A DNA stretch of 64,000 nt from Thermotoga petrophila RKU-1 (GTDB lineage Bacteria; Thermotogota; Thermotogae; Thermotogales; Thermotogaceae), in the NCBI RefSeq assembly GCF_000016785.1, contig NC_009486.1, forward strand, positions 1,759,512-1,823,511, read 5' to 3'. Below the pieces are notes generated by a model. That model was not told the origin of the DNA. It ran no database searches and saw only the letters and a list, made by a program, of their open reading frames with translations. Position 1 is the stretch's first letter. Each line of letters starts with the position of its first letter. Position numbers and translations under genes: made by a program. This document shows, one piece after another, positions 15,786-24,952 of the stretch.

Positions 15786-18536
15786 CTACCCAAGCCATCT
15801 GCTTTTGATAAATGTTATTAAGTCTTTGTAGGTTCTATCGTTTTCAATTTCATGGAGATATTCGAGGGTTCTGATGACTGCCTGTGAAGACCACAATGTT
15901 TTCTCATCCTTGATTAGAGAACTCTCAAACTTTAAGATTGTCCCCTCTTTCCAGAGGTGATAGAGGTAATGAACTCTATCAATAGCAGAAAGATCTCTTT
16001 TTGATTCTATGATCTTTGCTCTCTCTTTTGGTGTCAAAATTAAAAGCTGGCTTCCTTCTTTTTCTACGAGTCCTGATTCCAGAACTTCTTTCATTGGAAT
16101 GTTTCTCATCTTTAGGGCTTTGTTTAGGGAATCATAGGATATGCTCGTTTTTCCAGCCATGTAGAATAGATAGACGGCTGTTAAGGTGTCAGTCTCTGAT
16201 GCAATCTGATTAAAACGGGTGTGCATGAGTTGAGAATCGACTATTTCTCTTATTGAAGATAGAGCTTCGTCAATGGAGACTCTCTTATCGTTCTTATAAA
16301 CCTCCGGATAATATTTGGAGTAGAGTTCAAGGCACTTTCCTATGGTTATGACAAATATGTCCTCCTGTGACAAGTTGCGTTTCCTTGTTTCAAGCCTTTT
16401 TATCTCATCCTGAACTTTGAAGTAAATTTCATCTTCTATCTGCGACCAGTATCTTTTTTCTGGTTTTTCTTTTCTTTTTCTGCAAACAACAACCATGTCA
16501 TAGCGAACATTTGCTTTTTGGAAAATGTGTGGACTGACATCTGATTCCGATTGAACAGGATAAATGGCTGAAATGTAAAAGCCCGCATTCAGAACGGATT
16601 GCAAAACTGCTCCCCAAGCCTTCTCTTCCTGATGGTGGAATGTGAAAACCATCAAGCCGTCGTCTTTGAGTTTTCTGTTTGCCTCCTTGAAAACAGCAGT
16701 TAAGCCTTCAATAAAATCCTTTTCATCTTTGCCCTGAACTTTGTTTACTATAATCTCCGTTGCGTTTGGCACATGCTCACTTCTGAAGTATTCGTATTTG
16801 TCTTTCAATGCCAAGCGAAGCCATGCATAGTAAAATTCGGAAAGCTCGGAATACATAACATTGCCGTAATAAGGTGGGTCTGTTATCACTGCATCGACGG
16901 ATTTATCTGGAATATCAAGATAAGAGGAATCCCCACATGTTATCATCGCATTTGCATCACTATCGTTAAAAATATTACCGAGTTTCCCAATTATCTGCAT
17001 TTTCATGGGTTTTTCTAATGTTTTGCCGTTTTGGATGTATTTTTCGAAGGGTTTTATGTTGAATTGTTTTCCTTCAATTATTTTATCGATTTCATTAATA
17101 AAGACTCCTCTTCCGGATCGGGTTCCCCATACATTGTTTTCTACAGGATTTAAAGGAGGATGAAATGCATGTCTTCCAAACATGTCTCTTAGATGATTCT
17201 TGGTTCTTGCATATTCACAAAGCATATTATGGTAGTTTAGTGCTTCCGAAAACGTAATTACCAAAAACTCTTTTACATTCTCATCTACATCCAACTCTAA
17301 AATTGACTTCAAAAGTCTCCCAAGGCTCAAAAGCTGTCTTTCATTGAACATGTCTTTCCAGTATTTGTAGCCATGGTTTTCAATAAGTCTCGGATAAGTC
17401 TCTTGACCTTTTGGAATTTCAGTATCCGGTATGTACTTCCCAAGCCACTCCTTCTCTACACTCTTAAACTCTTCCTTTGCTCTCTCAAAAAGGACAAAAT
17501 CAAACTCATCTGCCTGCTTGTAATCTTTTCTTCCACAGTGCGGGCAGTAATACTCAACTGCATAAAGTCTTTCTTCTGGCTTTCCTGTCTTCTTAATCGC
17601 TTCAACGATCACGCTTTTTTGCCCACAATTTGGGTTTGTACAAATATAATATTTCCCTTCTACATTTCCATCCTTATCAGGATTAAACTTCTTTCCACAC
17701 CTTGGACACTCTGTATCTTTTTCATAATTATTGACAACAAAAATATTTTCACACTCTGGACAAATCACATGATAACCCTTCCCGTCTCTTGTTTTCGCAA
17801 GCATGTAGCCTCTGAAAAGCGGGATCTTTGTTCCACAGGCAAGGCAGGGAACTTCCTTTATCCAGAAGTAATACATTGTGTCAGCAAATATGTTTTTCTT
17901 AAAGCCAATCTTTGACCCATCTTCAAACCAGTACTGCCCATATACTTCCTTTGGATCATTCGCAACCTTTAACTTCTCAACCACTTCTTTTAAAACATCT
18001 TCAGGTTCTCTACTGTTGATCTTTGCGTATTCTTCCAAACAATGTGGGCATATCGTCTTATAGTATTTTTTTATTTCATCAGCAACCTGACTTTCTAATT
18101 TCTTAAATGTTTCCTCTAACTTTTCAATATCCACCGGTTCTACTATCTTTTTTACTAGAAACCATGCAACTGGATTCAAATCCTGGGCAACAACTTTACA
18201 GCCTGTTCTTAAAGCTTCAACAACAGTAGTTCCACCACCCATCATGGGATCAAGCACAACCTTTCCACCAAAATCAACATCTTTCAGATACAAAAGCCAC
18301 GGATTCTCAAGTTCTTCTTTCGTTATTTTTCGCCATTTGCCCGTTCTCTCGTCCAAGACTTTGGTATTTTCATCTACAAGTGTGTAAAGAACAATGGTTC
18401 TAAATACACTTCCAAGCCTCCTTGCCCACCATTTGTGAATGAAAAGAACTGGTCTGAACTTTTCTTTTGCGTGAGCTTCCTTTTCTGCAATCTCGTTCAC
18501 ATGTTCTATAGGAAAATCTTTTTCAATAGGTCTCAT
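15786..18536 (-). CDS. DUF1156-type adenine-specific DNA methylase (PglXI-like)
   Basis: 916-aa DNA methyltransferase. The N-terminus (KWWARRLGSVFRTIVLYTL) matches the DUF1156 region. The AdoMet motif is DPMMGGGTTVVEA at about residues 96-108, and the catalytic motif ITDPPYYG lies near residue 552. Between them are several zinc-ribbon pairs (CPHC, CLACG, CPECE, CPRCGKKF, CTNPNCG, CPHCGRK). The DPPY motif suggests amino-methylation of adenine (or cytosine). Such enzymes serve as the methylase of BREX type 3. The start overlaps the upstream gene's stop by 4 nt (ATGA). Confidence 0.88.
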   Translation of the reverse strand: MRPIEKDFPIEHVNEIAEKEAHAKEKFRPVLFIHKWWARRLGSVFRTIVLYTLVDENTKVLDERTGKWRKITKEELENPWLLYLKDVDFGGKVVLDPMMGGGTTVVEALRTGCKVVAQDLNPVAWFLVKKIVEPVDIEKLEETFKKLESQVADEIKKYYKTICPHCLEEYAKINSREPEDVLKEVVEKLKVANDPKEVYGQYWFEDGSKIGFKKNIFADTMYYFWIKEVPCLACGTKIPLFRGYMLAKTRDGKGYHVICPECENIFVVNNYEKDTECPRCGKKFNPDKDGNVEGKYYICTNPNCGQKSVIVEAIKKTGKPEERLYAVEYYCPHCGRKDYKQADEFDFVLFERAKEEFKSVEKEWLGKYIPDTEIPKGQETYPRLIENHGYKYWKDMFNERQLLSLGRLLKSILELDVDENVKEFLVITFSEALNYHNMLCEYARTKNHLRDMFGRHAFHPPLNPVENNVWGTRSGRGVFINEIDKIIEGKQFNIKPFEKYIQNGKTLEKPMKMQIIGKLGNIFNDSDANAMITCGDSSYLDIPDKSVDAVITDPPYYGNVMYSELSEFYYAWLRLALKDKYEYFRSEHVPNATEIIVNKVQGKDEKDFIEGLTAVFKEANRKLKDDGLMVFTFHHQEEKAWGAVLQSVLNAGFYISAIYPVQSESDVSPHIFQKANVRYDMVVVCRKRKEKPEKRYWSQIEDEIYFKVQDEIKRLETRKRNLSQEDIFVITIGKCLELYSKYYPEVYKNDKRVSIDEALSSIREIVDSQLMHTRFNQIASETDTLTAVYLFYMAGKTSISYDSLNKALKMRNIPMKEVLESGLVEKEGSQLLILTPKERAKIIESKRDLSAIDRVHYLYHLWKEGTILKFESSLIKDEKTLWSSQAVIRTLEYLHEIENDRTYKDLITFIKSRWLG

Positions 18537-19549
18537 TTCATTCCCTCCAAATCAAACAAAGTCATGCCATTCAAATCATCATTTATAACTATTTCCTTGG
18601 TCATAATATCTTCAAATTGCCATTCTCCATTTGCAATGCAGGCTTCGGAGATTGCGAAGGACTTATAATGACCGCTATGAACGAAATTTTTTCCTCTCTT
18701 TCTTTTGTCTATCATCTCCTTTACTGGATAGGCAATTATGCTTTTCTTATCTATATCTGGAGAAAACTTTTGCCATTTTATTCCTTTAAGGCAGGATTGA
18801 ATGACACTTCCCAAGAGCATATCTGCAAGTTGAAGCATATTTGCATAAACATAATTTTCAGTGTCCTTAGAGTATTTCCTATGATCTGATGCTAAATGGA
18901 GAATCTCTGCATCTAACGGTATCTCCACATATTTTTTTAAATTTCCAGAAAGACTTTGCTCGATTAACCTCCAAACAATTCTATCTTCACTCAACTTTCT
19001 ATGATACGGTTTTCCGTCGGTTATTATTTTCAAAATTTTAACCTTATTGTCCTCGTCGTATAAATAGTGCACAGCCCCTTTAAGAAGCATACGAAGTATG
19101 GTTTCATTAAATCGCACTATTTTTTCTTTTCTACATTCGCCACCATAGAGTGCTAAAATATCAGAAGTTGGAGTTGGGAAGAAAATAACAGCAATTTTAC
19201 AACGAAGTGGCTTTTCAAAGATATTTGAACCTTTTGAACGTAAAGCGTCAACACCAAATATGACTAATTGTTTTCCTGCTTCGTCAATTTTTGTCCATTT
19301 ATTTCCAGATATTTCACTAAAGTGGAACTTGTGGAATGCTGAGAATTTTCTCCGAAGTTCCTCTATTTTTGAAAATAACATTTTCAATGGGTTTAATTCA
19401 ACTTCTTCTTCTCCGAAAAGTGAACTTGAATAAAAAAGACGAAGCTTTTCAGGAACAAATAATAAAATATGTCCACTCAATTTCTTTTCACCGGCCCTAT
19501 TTGTCTCGTCGTGAAATACCAAAACATCACTTTCTGTTCTCATCTTCAT
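18533..19549 (-). CDS. DUF3800-like (RNase H-fold) protein in the BREX-like operon
   Basis: 338 aa from the ATG at 19549, chosen because a GGGGGGATTGA site precedes it; a further 17 codons upstream are also open. The acidic N-terminal motif VFHDETN, the mid-protein ITDGKPYHRK and the C-terminal LQLADMLLGS match the order of DUF3800 motifs (strand with D-E, Asp-Gly block, Q-x-A-D), a family predicted to have an RNase H-like nuclease fold. Similarity is by eye and moderate. It overlaps the methylase start by 4 nt. If the fold is right, this could be the operon's nuclease. Confidence 0.5.
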   Translation of the reverse strand: MKMRTESDVLVFHDETNRAGEKKLSGHILLFVPEKLRLFYSSSLFGEEEVELNPLKMLFSKIEELRRKFSAFHKFHFSEISGNKWTKIDEAGKQLVIFGVDALRSKGSNIFEKPLRCKIAVIFFPTPTSDILALYGGECRKEKIVRFNETILRMLLKGAVHYLYDEDNKVKILKIITDGKPYHRKLSEDRIVWRLIEQSLSGNLKKYVEIPLDAEILHLASDHRKYSKDTENYVYANMLQLADMLLGSVIQSCLKGIKWQKFSPDIDKKSIIAYPVKEMIDKRKRGKNFVHSGHYKSFAISEACIANGEWQFEDIMTKEIVINDDLNGMTLFDLEGMK

Positions 19550-19559
19550 TTCAATCCCC

Positions 19560-19676
19560 CCAAGTTTTTCAACACCAACCAGAAATTCCAAGAACTCCAC
19601 CGCATTTGAAAAATGAAATGCTCTCCAACTCTTTTGCTCTTCTCCAGTATCTGACGATTTTTTCCCTCTCGTTCAT
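19560..19676 (-). pseudogene. Truncated HEPN-type toxin gene remnant
   Basis: The ATG at 19676 overlaps the stop of the nucleotidyltransferase frame as ATGA, the classic MNT-HEPN arrangement. About 18 codons resemble a HEPN N-terminus (MNEREKIVRYWRRAKE). The frame then degenerates and ends after roughly 35 codons, running into the leader of the next gene. The R-x(4-6)-H active site is gone. Confidence 0.45.
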
Positions 19677-19982
19677 ACAACTACACCTTCTTTTTCGACG
19701 TTGATGATGAACGGAAAGACTTCTCTGTATCTATCCCATTCCTTCCTCGAATAAATGCTTACATCCAGAACAACATCGTATTTGAGGTTGAGTTCATAAG
19801 CAATGTCGCAAATAGATTCCCTCACTTTAATATCAACGTCTCTGTCCAGTATCACAAGGATATCAATATCCGATTCCCCTTCTGTCTCTTGCACAAGAAC
19901 CGAATAGTATAACCTCCATCTTGCCAAATTTTTCAGAAAACTTTTCCTTGAATTCTGCTACTATCTGGAGTATTTCCATCAT
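19673..19982 (-). pseudogene. MNT-type minimal nucleotidyltransferase, frameshifted
   Basis: Two overlapping frames together give one minimal nucleotidyltransferase. From the ATG at 19982 (overlapping the PglZ-like stop) the protein reads MMEILQIVAEFKEKF...VILFGSCARD and then stops; the neighbouring frame continues with ESDIDILVILDRDVD to 19673. The catalytic motif GSxAR...SDxD is thus split by a one-base shift near bases 19890-19905. Intact homologues are antitoxins that modify HEPN toxins. The shift may be a real mutation or a sequencing error; a decayed HEPN gene directly downstream favours decay. Confidence 0.7.
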
Positions 19983-20875
19983 TTCACCACTTCCAAAACA
20001 GGTACAAAGCACTCCATCAAACTCAGGCCGCCGTGAATATAAATACTGTATCTTCCAGGAACAGGCCACGAATAACGAGACTTTGCCAAATAATATCCAT
20101 TAAACTCCTTGACGTATCCCACCTTTATCAAATCTTCAACGTCGTTACCATCTATTTTCACGTATCTTTTACTACCAAAAATTTGCTGGAATTTTCTCTT
20201 TGCTTTGTCTGGGACAGGAAAAACAAAACCTGCTTCCGTCCTTATATATCCATGATCGGATGTGATTACTATCCTCTCGGCTTTGATTTTTGATAAAATT
20301 TCGAGGACTATCTTCTCCACAACTTTATACATTTCTTCAAGCGATGAAATTACGGTGTGACCCGCTTGGATCTTATCTAACATTACATCCGGGAACTGTG
20401 ACCAGATGTATTTTTCACGGCCTGTAAGCTTTATGTTCTCAGGATTATTTATCTGATTGAAATCGTTCATGGATTTCCTTATCTTTTCTCTGAAAAATTC
20501 AGTATCTGATGGCACGGCAGAAAAGTTAAACCCATGCTTTACATTGTACCCTTCTTTCTCTAGACGTTTAGACAACAATGCACTTTCCCTTATACTCATT
20601 CCATCCATAATTACAACGACTGAATCTGGATATAACTGGAAAACATCCTTTTCTTTCAGGCATGCTTTTGCAAGCAAATCATAAAATTCCCAGTATGATT
20701 TCAAAATAAACTCTTCAAAACTTCTTTCTTTTTCTTCACCTCTGCTATAATAATTTCCAATCTCATGTTCTTCCTCAGCCACATTTGACCATAGCTCTAA
20801 AAGTTTTTTGCCAACTGTTATGACTGGATTGGTATCTTTTATAAGATCCATTACAAAATCAGTTTTAACTTTCAT
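19979..20875 (-). CDS. PglZ-domain protein (alkaline-phosphatase fold)
   Basis: 298-aa protein with the metal-binding motifs of PglZ proteins: VVVIMDGMSIRES near Asp91 (nucleophile/metal site), VITSDHGYI near residues 203-210, and HGGLSLMECFVPV near the C-terminus. BREX PglZ proteins are much longer (about 800 aa); this is a compact, almost domain-only version. The start overlaps the BrxC-like gene by 11 nt. PglZ is a core BREX component of uncertain enzymatic role. Confidence 0.85.
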   Translation of the reverse strand: MKVKTDFVMDLIKDTNPVITVGKKLLELWSNVAEEEHEIGNYYSRGEEKERSFEEFILKSYWEFYDLLAKACLKEKDVFQLYPDSVVVIMDGMSIRESALLSKRLEKEGYNVKHGFNFSAVPSDTEFFREKIRKSMNDFNQINNPENIKLTGREKYIWSQFPDVMLDKIQAGHTVISSLEEMYKVVEKIVLEILSKIKAERIVITSDHGYIRTEAGFVFPVPDKAKRKFQQIFGSKRYVKIDGNDVEDLIKVGYVKEFNGYYLAKSRYSWPVPGRYSIYIHGGLSLMECFVPVLEVVK

Positions 20876-23309
20876 CTTTTCCCCTCCAAAGTATTATTTT
20901 TGCCTTAATTTCACAATCTTCCTGAAAGGGAAGTTGTTTGACGAATTTCATAATTTCTTGTTTGGAAAGCTTCTGCTTAAACCTGTATTCCACAAGGATC
21001 TCCTCAAATTCATCTTTCTCGCTTGTTCTAGCTTCGATCTGGCTGAGGATAACCCTGGGAGAATTTCCAGTAAGTGATAGTTCATCCTTCTCTTTTCTTT
21101 CGACAATAACCACATCAGTTTTATCATCATTTTCATTCTTGTCATCTCCCGTGATTTCTTCAACATTTTCCTCTTCATAAGTTTCGGATTCTTCCGCAAC
21201 TTGGGGTATATACTTTGGATGAATAACAACAAAGGATGGTTCTATACTCCTTGGAGATTCATCGATATACCACTTTCCTCTTTCTCCTTGGATTATCACC
21301 CTTTTATCTCTATGCAGATCTCTTATAGCTGTGTAAATTGTCTCGTCATCCAGAATAAAGGGATACCTTCTATATTTTTTGAAATCATCTATCAATTCTT
21401 CTATTCTTATACCGTATGGCTTGTTCTGTGTTAATTCAACGATAAAATCACAGATAACTCCCGGATCACCTTTAGCTTTTTCCCTTATAGCATTTATTTC
21501 AGCACTTACATTTATTAGCCTGCAATCTAACTCCCCTTCGTGTTCAACCCATTTAACAATATAACCATAATAAGTTCTTATTTTGTCTGCAATGCCCTTT
21601 TCTTCGTCCTGAATGATTTTCTTTAATTTTAATTTTTCTCCCTCATCTTTCACCTGGTTCATTAAATTCTCGGCAGCTTTCAATCTTTTGGCCTTCTCCA
21701 AAATTTCAAATGAGAATATTGTATTTACCACAGGTAGTACAAGAATGTAAGTATTCTGCCATGTTTTCCCTTTATAAAACTCACTCAGTTTAGCTTTTAA
21801 TGTATCATTCACACCCCAAGATTCTGGTGATACAACGATCTTTAATTTGTTGTGATCGGGTATTTCATCAAAACCAAATATAAAAACCCTATTTTCGAAA
21901 ACATCCTTTTTCACTATTTCAACTATTCTCTCTTTGACATCCTCTTCTGAAAGCTTGCTCTTTTCCTTCTCAAGCAATGCATAAATGTTGAGATCGTGTT
22001 TGAATAAGTAAACATCATTTTCCCTGTGAAGATAGTAGGGTTTTCCGTAGATATTTTCAAGATTCACAAGAATGGAATTTAAAGTATGCCCTTCAGTTGG
22101 ACTAAATATCGATAGCAGGATATCTGATTTTGTTGCCCCATGGGTTTTCTCATTCAATGTAAAAATCAATACCGTTTTCAATATCTCTTTAGCAAACTCG
22201 ATATCTTTTACTCTTTCCTTGTCAAACTCATATTTTTCCATTAATTTCAGATCTATGCCTCTAAAAGCGTTTTCATCAATATCACTGAGTAGGATTAAGT
22301 CTTTCCTTTCGTAATTATCTTTTACAGCATCGGCGAGAACGTTTAACATGCCTCTTACGTTCTGCCTTTCTGACGCGGCTTCATATATCTGGAAGAGAGT
22401 ATCCAAGAGTAAAGGATGGAATGGATATGTTCTGATCATCCTCCGTTTGTAATTTTGAATATCTTCAAGTTTTATTGGAGAGGAAGAATATGCATTAATA
22501 TATTTCTCAACCACACTTTCTATTTTATCCCTATCTGAATTTTCTATATTTTCGAAAAGTCGATGCAGTACTACTTTCTCTCTATCTTCAATTGGGCTTA
22601 CATCTATTCTTATTGGTTTTGTTCTGTTAAAAATTTTCTTTAATCCCTCCTTTTCTTCCAGGAACGTTATAAAAACAAATAACCTCTTTGTTGGATCTGC
22701 CGCTACTTCCAACAGATGCTCTAAAAACGTCTCATTCTGTTCAATAAGATGTGCCTGCTTTTCTGGATCAAAAGCACCATACCAGTTTTCTATTTCATCA
22801 ATGAATATTGCGACGGTATCATCACCGATTGCTTTCTCAATTTGATCGGTTGTTGGAAATCTTTTGACTTCGTTGAGTATGTCTTCCTTTCCTAAAAGTT
22901 TAAAAATAGGTTCCCATAAGTGGTCAACATCGTATCTTCTCGTGGAAACTATGACTGAGCGGGATTTCTCAGGTAATTCAAAATCCAACTTCCATTCTTT
23001 TCCCCAATTTCTTGCTAGCGATGGGTTGTTGAATAAGTGGTAAAGAGTTATCAAAGTATGAGATTTTCCCGAACCATAAGGACCTACAAGTAAAAAACCT
23101 CCTTGAAAGGATTTTCCTGTTACCTTCTCCTTTATCATCTCAAGAATAGTTTTTATTGCTGAAGATGGATAAGTGATTTCCAGGAATTCTTTAGGATTGT
23201 TTTCAAGACGTTCTTCTTTTGTATCTACCTTGTGGGTCTGTATTACTCCTTGAAAAGTTCCCTCTAAAACATCTTTCCTCGGCTTTAAGATGTCTTTTAT
23301 CCTGTACAT
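20865..23309 (-). CDS. BrxC/PglY-like (DUF499-type) P-loop ATPase
   Basis: 814-aa ATPase. Walker A is GPYGSGKSHT (residues 76-85) and Walker B VAIFIDEIENWYGAF near 165-180, with a sensor-like LFVFITFLEEKEG after it. The C-terminal third carries a low-complexity acidic stretch (EEENVEEITGDDKNEND) and winged-helix-like segments. BrxC/PglY proteins are the AAA+ ATPases of BREX systems. This is the first gene of the nine-kilobase minus-strand operon, preceded by AT-rich sequence and a GGGGGTG site. Family placement is by motif and context. Confidence 0.8.
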   Translation of the reverse strand: MYRIKDILKPRKDVLEGTFQGVIQTHKVDTKEERLENNPKEFLEITYPSSAIKTILEMIKEKVTGKSFQGGFLLVGPYGSGKSHTLITLYHLFNNPSLARNWGKEWKLDFELPEKSRSVIVSTRRYDVDHLWEPIFKLLGKEDILNEVKRFPTTDQIEKAIGDDTVAIFIDEIENWYGAFDPEKQAHLIEQNETFLEHLLEVAADPTKRLFVFITFLEEKEGLKKIFNRTKPIRIDVSPIEDREKVVLHRLFENIENSDRDKIESVVEKYINAYSSSPIKLEDIQNYKRRMIRTYPFHPLLLDTLFQIYEAASERQNVRGMLNVLADAVKDNYERKDLILLSDIDENAFRGIDLKLMEKYEFDKERVKDIEFAKEILKTVLIFTLNEKTHGATKSDILLSIFSPTEGHTLNSILVNLENIYGKPYYLHRENDVYLFKHDLNIYALLEKEKSKLSEEDVKERIVEIVKKDVFENRVFIFGFDEIPDHNKLKIVVSPESWGVNDTLKAKLSEFYKGKTWQNTYILVLPVVNTIFSFEILEKAKRLKAAENLMNQVKDEGEKLKLKKIIQDEEKGIADKIRTYYGYIVKWVEHEGELDCRLINVSAEINAIREKAKGDPGVICDFIVELTQNKPYGIRIEELIDDFKKYRRYPFILDDETIYTAIRDLHRDKRVIIQGERGKWYIDESPRSIEPSFVVIHPKYIPQVAEESETYEEENVEEITGDDKNENDDKTDVVIVERKEKDELSLTGNSPRVILSQIEARTSEKDEFEEILVEYRFKQKLSKQEIMKFVKQLPFQEDCEIKAKIILWRGKDES

Positions 23310-23419
23310 CTCTTTTCACCCCCTATTTTTTCATAACAAATTGATTTTTTCAGAATATCCCTTTTTTCTACAATGTTGATTTGTTTCCTAATTCGATTTT
23401 ACCTCAATTTAATATATGG

Positions 23420-23451
23420 AAAACAATAAAACAGACCCTCCAGAGGGAGGG
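23420..23451 (-). terminator. Terminator of the hemerythrin/PAS gene
   Basis: Minus-strand stem CCCTCC-CTCT-GGAGGG (23451-23436) followed by a T-rich tract reading into the BREX-like operon promoter region. It separates the two transcription units. Confidence 0.7.
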
Positions 23452-23475
23452 CCTGGAAACGTCAGAATTTTCACC

Positions 23476-24774
23476 TTATTTCCAGTCCAGGAGCCTTTTT
23501 TCTCCCTCGAGTTTTTTTATGTCGGTGATGTCCTGAACTACTTCGAGTGTGCCCATGTAGTTTCCGTCCTCGTCCAGAACCGGGAAGTATCTTATGTGGA
23601 TTTTTCTTTCTCCCATGTTGATCCAGAACTCTGCAGGGTTTTTTCTTCCTTCTTTGAAGGCTTTTAGAATCTTGTTCACGATATGAACGCTCCTTGGTGG
23701 GTGACAGAACTGCACCGGTCTTCCGAGGACAGTGGGTGCCCTGTGGAATATTCTGTGGCCTCCTGAGAAGAACCGAACTCTGTCATGTTTGTCCACAAAG
23801 GTGACATCGATTGGCAGTGTCTTGAAAATTGCGTTCAACTCCTCCATGGAAAGGTATCCGCTTTCCAGTTTCAGATCATTTTCTCGAACAAGTGAATACT
23901 CAGTGTCAGGTCTGAGTGCTCCTACAACCCTTTTGATCTCTTCTGGGAGCTTTTCGTACGTTTCGGGAGGAACGGTTGGATCTATCTGGTGTGGGAGGAG
24001 CGGTTCTGCAGAAGTTTCCCATTCTTCCACCACTTCCACCTTGTAGTATCCTATGTCCTTTTCAAACATCTTTATGGCCTTCCATTCACCTTCGGAGAGA
24101 AGAACCTTCAGAGTCGGATAGAGAATATTGTTTTCTCTGAAGACCATATCTGAGAGCATCCTTGAGAGTTCGAGGGCTTCTTTTTTCAGTCGTTCATCGT
24201 CCTCTTCTTTTTTCAGGAGGTTGACCAGGAGTTTTATTTTCAATCTCACCTCATCGTGCTTTGACCAAAGAACGGTGGGAACTGCGGTGATTCCCCTTCT
24301 TTCGATGTATGGGAATATAAGCATCTCTTCTCTTGTGTAGTGCGTGTATCCTATTCTGGAAAGTTCAGACACGTGCTGGACGAGTTTTTCGTAGAAGTTT
24401 CTTCTTCGGGGATCTTCATTCTGGAGGGAAAACGTGCTAGAAGCCAGCAAACCCAGAGCCTCTGCGTCTTTGAGTATCTGTTTGTTCTCCTCATAAAGAG
24501 TCCTCAGAGGGTGACCCTCTGGGAGGTTTTCTATTTCTCTGCCAGCCTCTGAAACGGCTCCTCTGAAGAACTCAACATGAAGATCGCACATCTTGATGAT
24601 GTCTTTCACATCGATTTCACCTTCTCTGAGAAGTTCCTGTTCTATAACGGGAATTTCAAAAGGTGACAACCTGGAAAGCAACTCACCAAACTGTTTCTTC
24701 AAAGATTCTATATCCTCTCCTTTGTGAAGCCTTTTGAGTATGTCCTTGAAGATTTCCACCTTTTCTTTCTCCAT
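23476..24774 (-). CDS. DUF438-hemerythrin-PAS sensor protein
   Basis: 432 aa from the ATG at 24774, preceded by GAGGGGAGTG; a TTG six codons upstream is also possible. Residues about 1-75 match DUF438, about 95-240 a hemerythrin-type His/Glu helical bundle (YTREEMLIFPYIERRG, LWSKHDEVRLKIKLL, FRENNILYPTLK), and about 290-430 a PAS domain (DVTFVDKHDRVRFFSGG; HPPRSVHIVNKIL). No kinase or output domain follows. Likely a soluble oxygen or redox sensor with a di-iron site; the partner is unknown. Confidence 0.85.
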   Translation of the reverse strand: MEKEKVEIFKDILKRLHKGEDIESLKKQFGELLSRLSPFEIPVIEQELLREGEIDVKDIIKMCDLHVEFFRGAVSEAGREIENLPEGHPLRTLYEENKQILKDAEALGLLASSTFSLQNEDPRRRNFYEKLVQHVSELSRIGYTHYTREEMLIFPYIERRGITAVPTVLWSKHDEVRLKIKLLVNLLKKEEDDERLKKEALELSRMLSDMVFRENNILYPTLKVLLSEGEWKAIKMFEKDIGYYKVEVVEEWETSAEPLLPHQIDPTVPPETYEKLPEEIKRVVGALRPDTEYSLVRENDLKLESGYLSMEELNAIFKTLPIDVTFVDKHDRVRFFSGGHRIFHRAPTVLGRPVQFCHPPRSVHIVNKILKAFKEGRKNPAEFWINMGERKIHIRYFPVLDEDGNYMGTLEVVQDITDIKKLEGEKRLLDWK

Positions 24775-24816
24775 ACCACTCACTCCCCTCAACTATAGTT
24801 AGGTCATCCTTATTAG

Positions 24817-24825
24817 ATTATAGCA
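24817..24825 (-). promoter_or_regulatory. Extended -10 promoter for the hemerythrin/PAS gene
   Basis: Minus-strand TGCTATAAT (24825-24817), a perfect extended -10 without a clear -35, about 40 bp before the chosen start. Confidence 0.5.
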
Positions 24826-24909
24826 TGGGATGATTTTCAGATCTTACTGCCGAACCAACTGAAGCGGATCGCTGTATTACACTTTTCAAAAAAATTGATT
24901 TATGTTTAG

Positions 24910-24918
24910 TGATATAAT
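24910..24918 (+). promoter_or_regulatory. Extended -10 promoter for the second alpha-2-macroglobulin gene
   Basis: TGATATAAT at 24910-24918, 35 bp before the ATG at 24953; a TTGATT lies too close (12 bp) to serve as a standard -35. Confidence 0.5.
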
Positions 24919-24952
24919 AACACAAACGACAGAGTAAACTGGGGGTGGGGGT

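Noticed and set aside
15786..23309. Type I or type III restriction-modification operon
   Set aside because: No HsdS specificity subunit and no Mod/Res gene pair; PglZ and BrxC-like genes place it nearer BREX.
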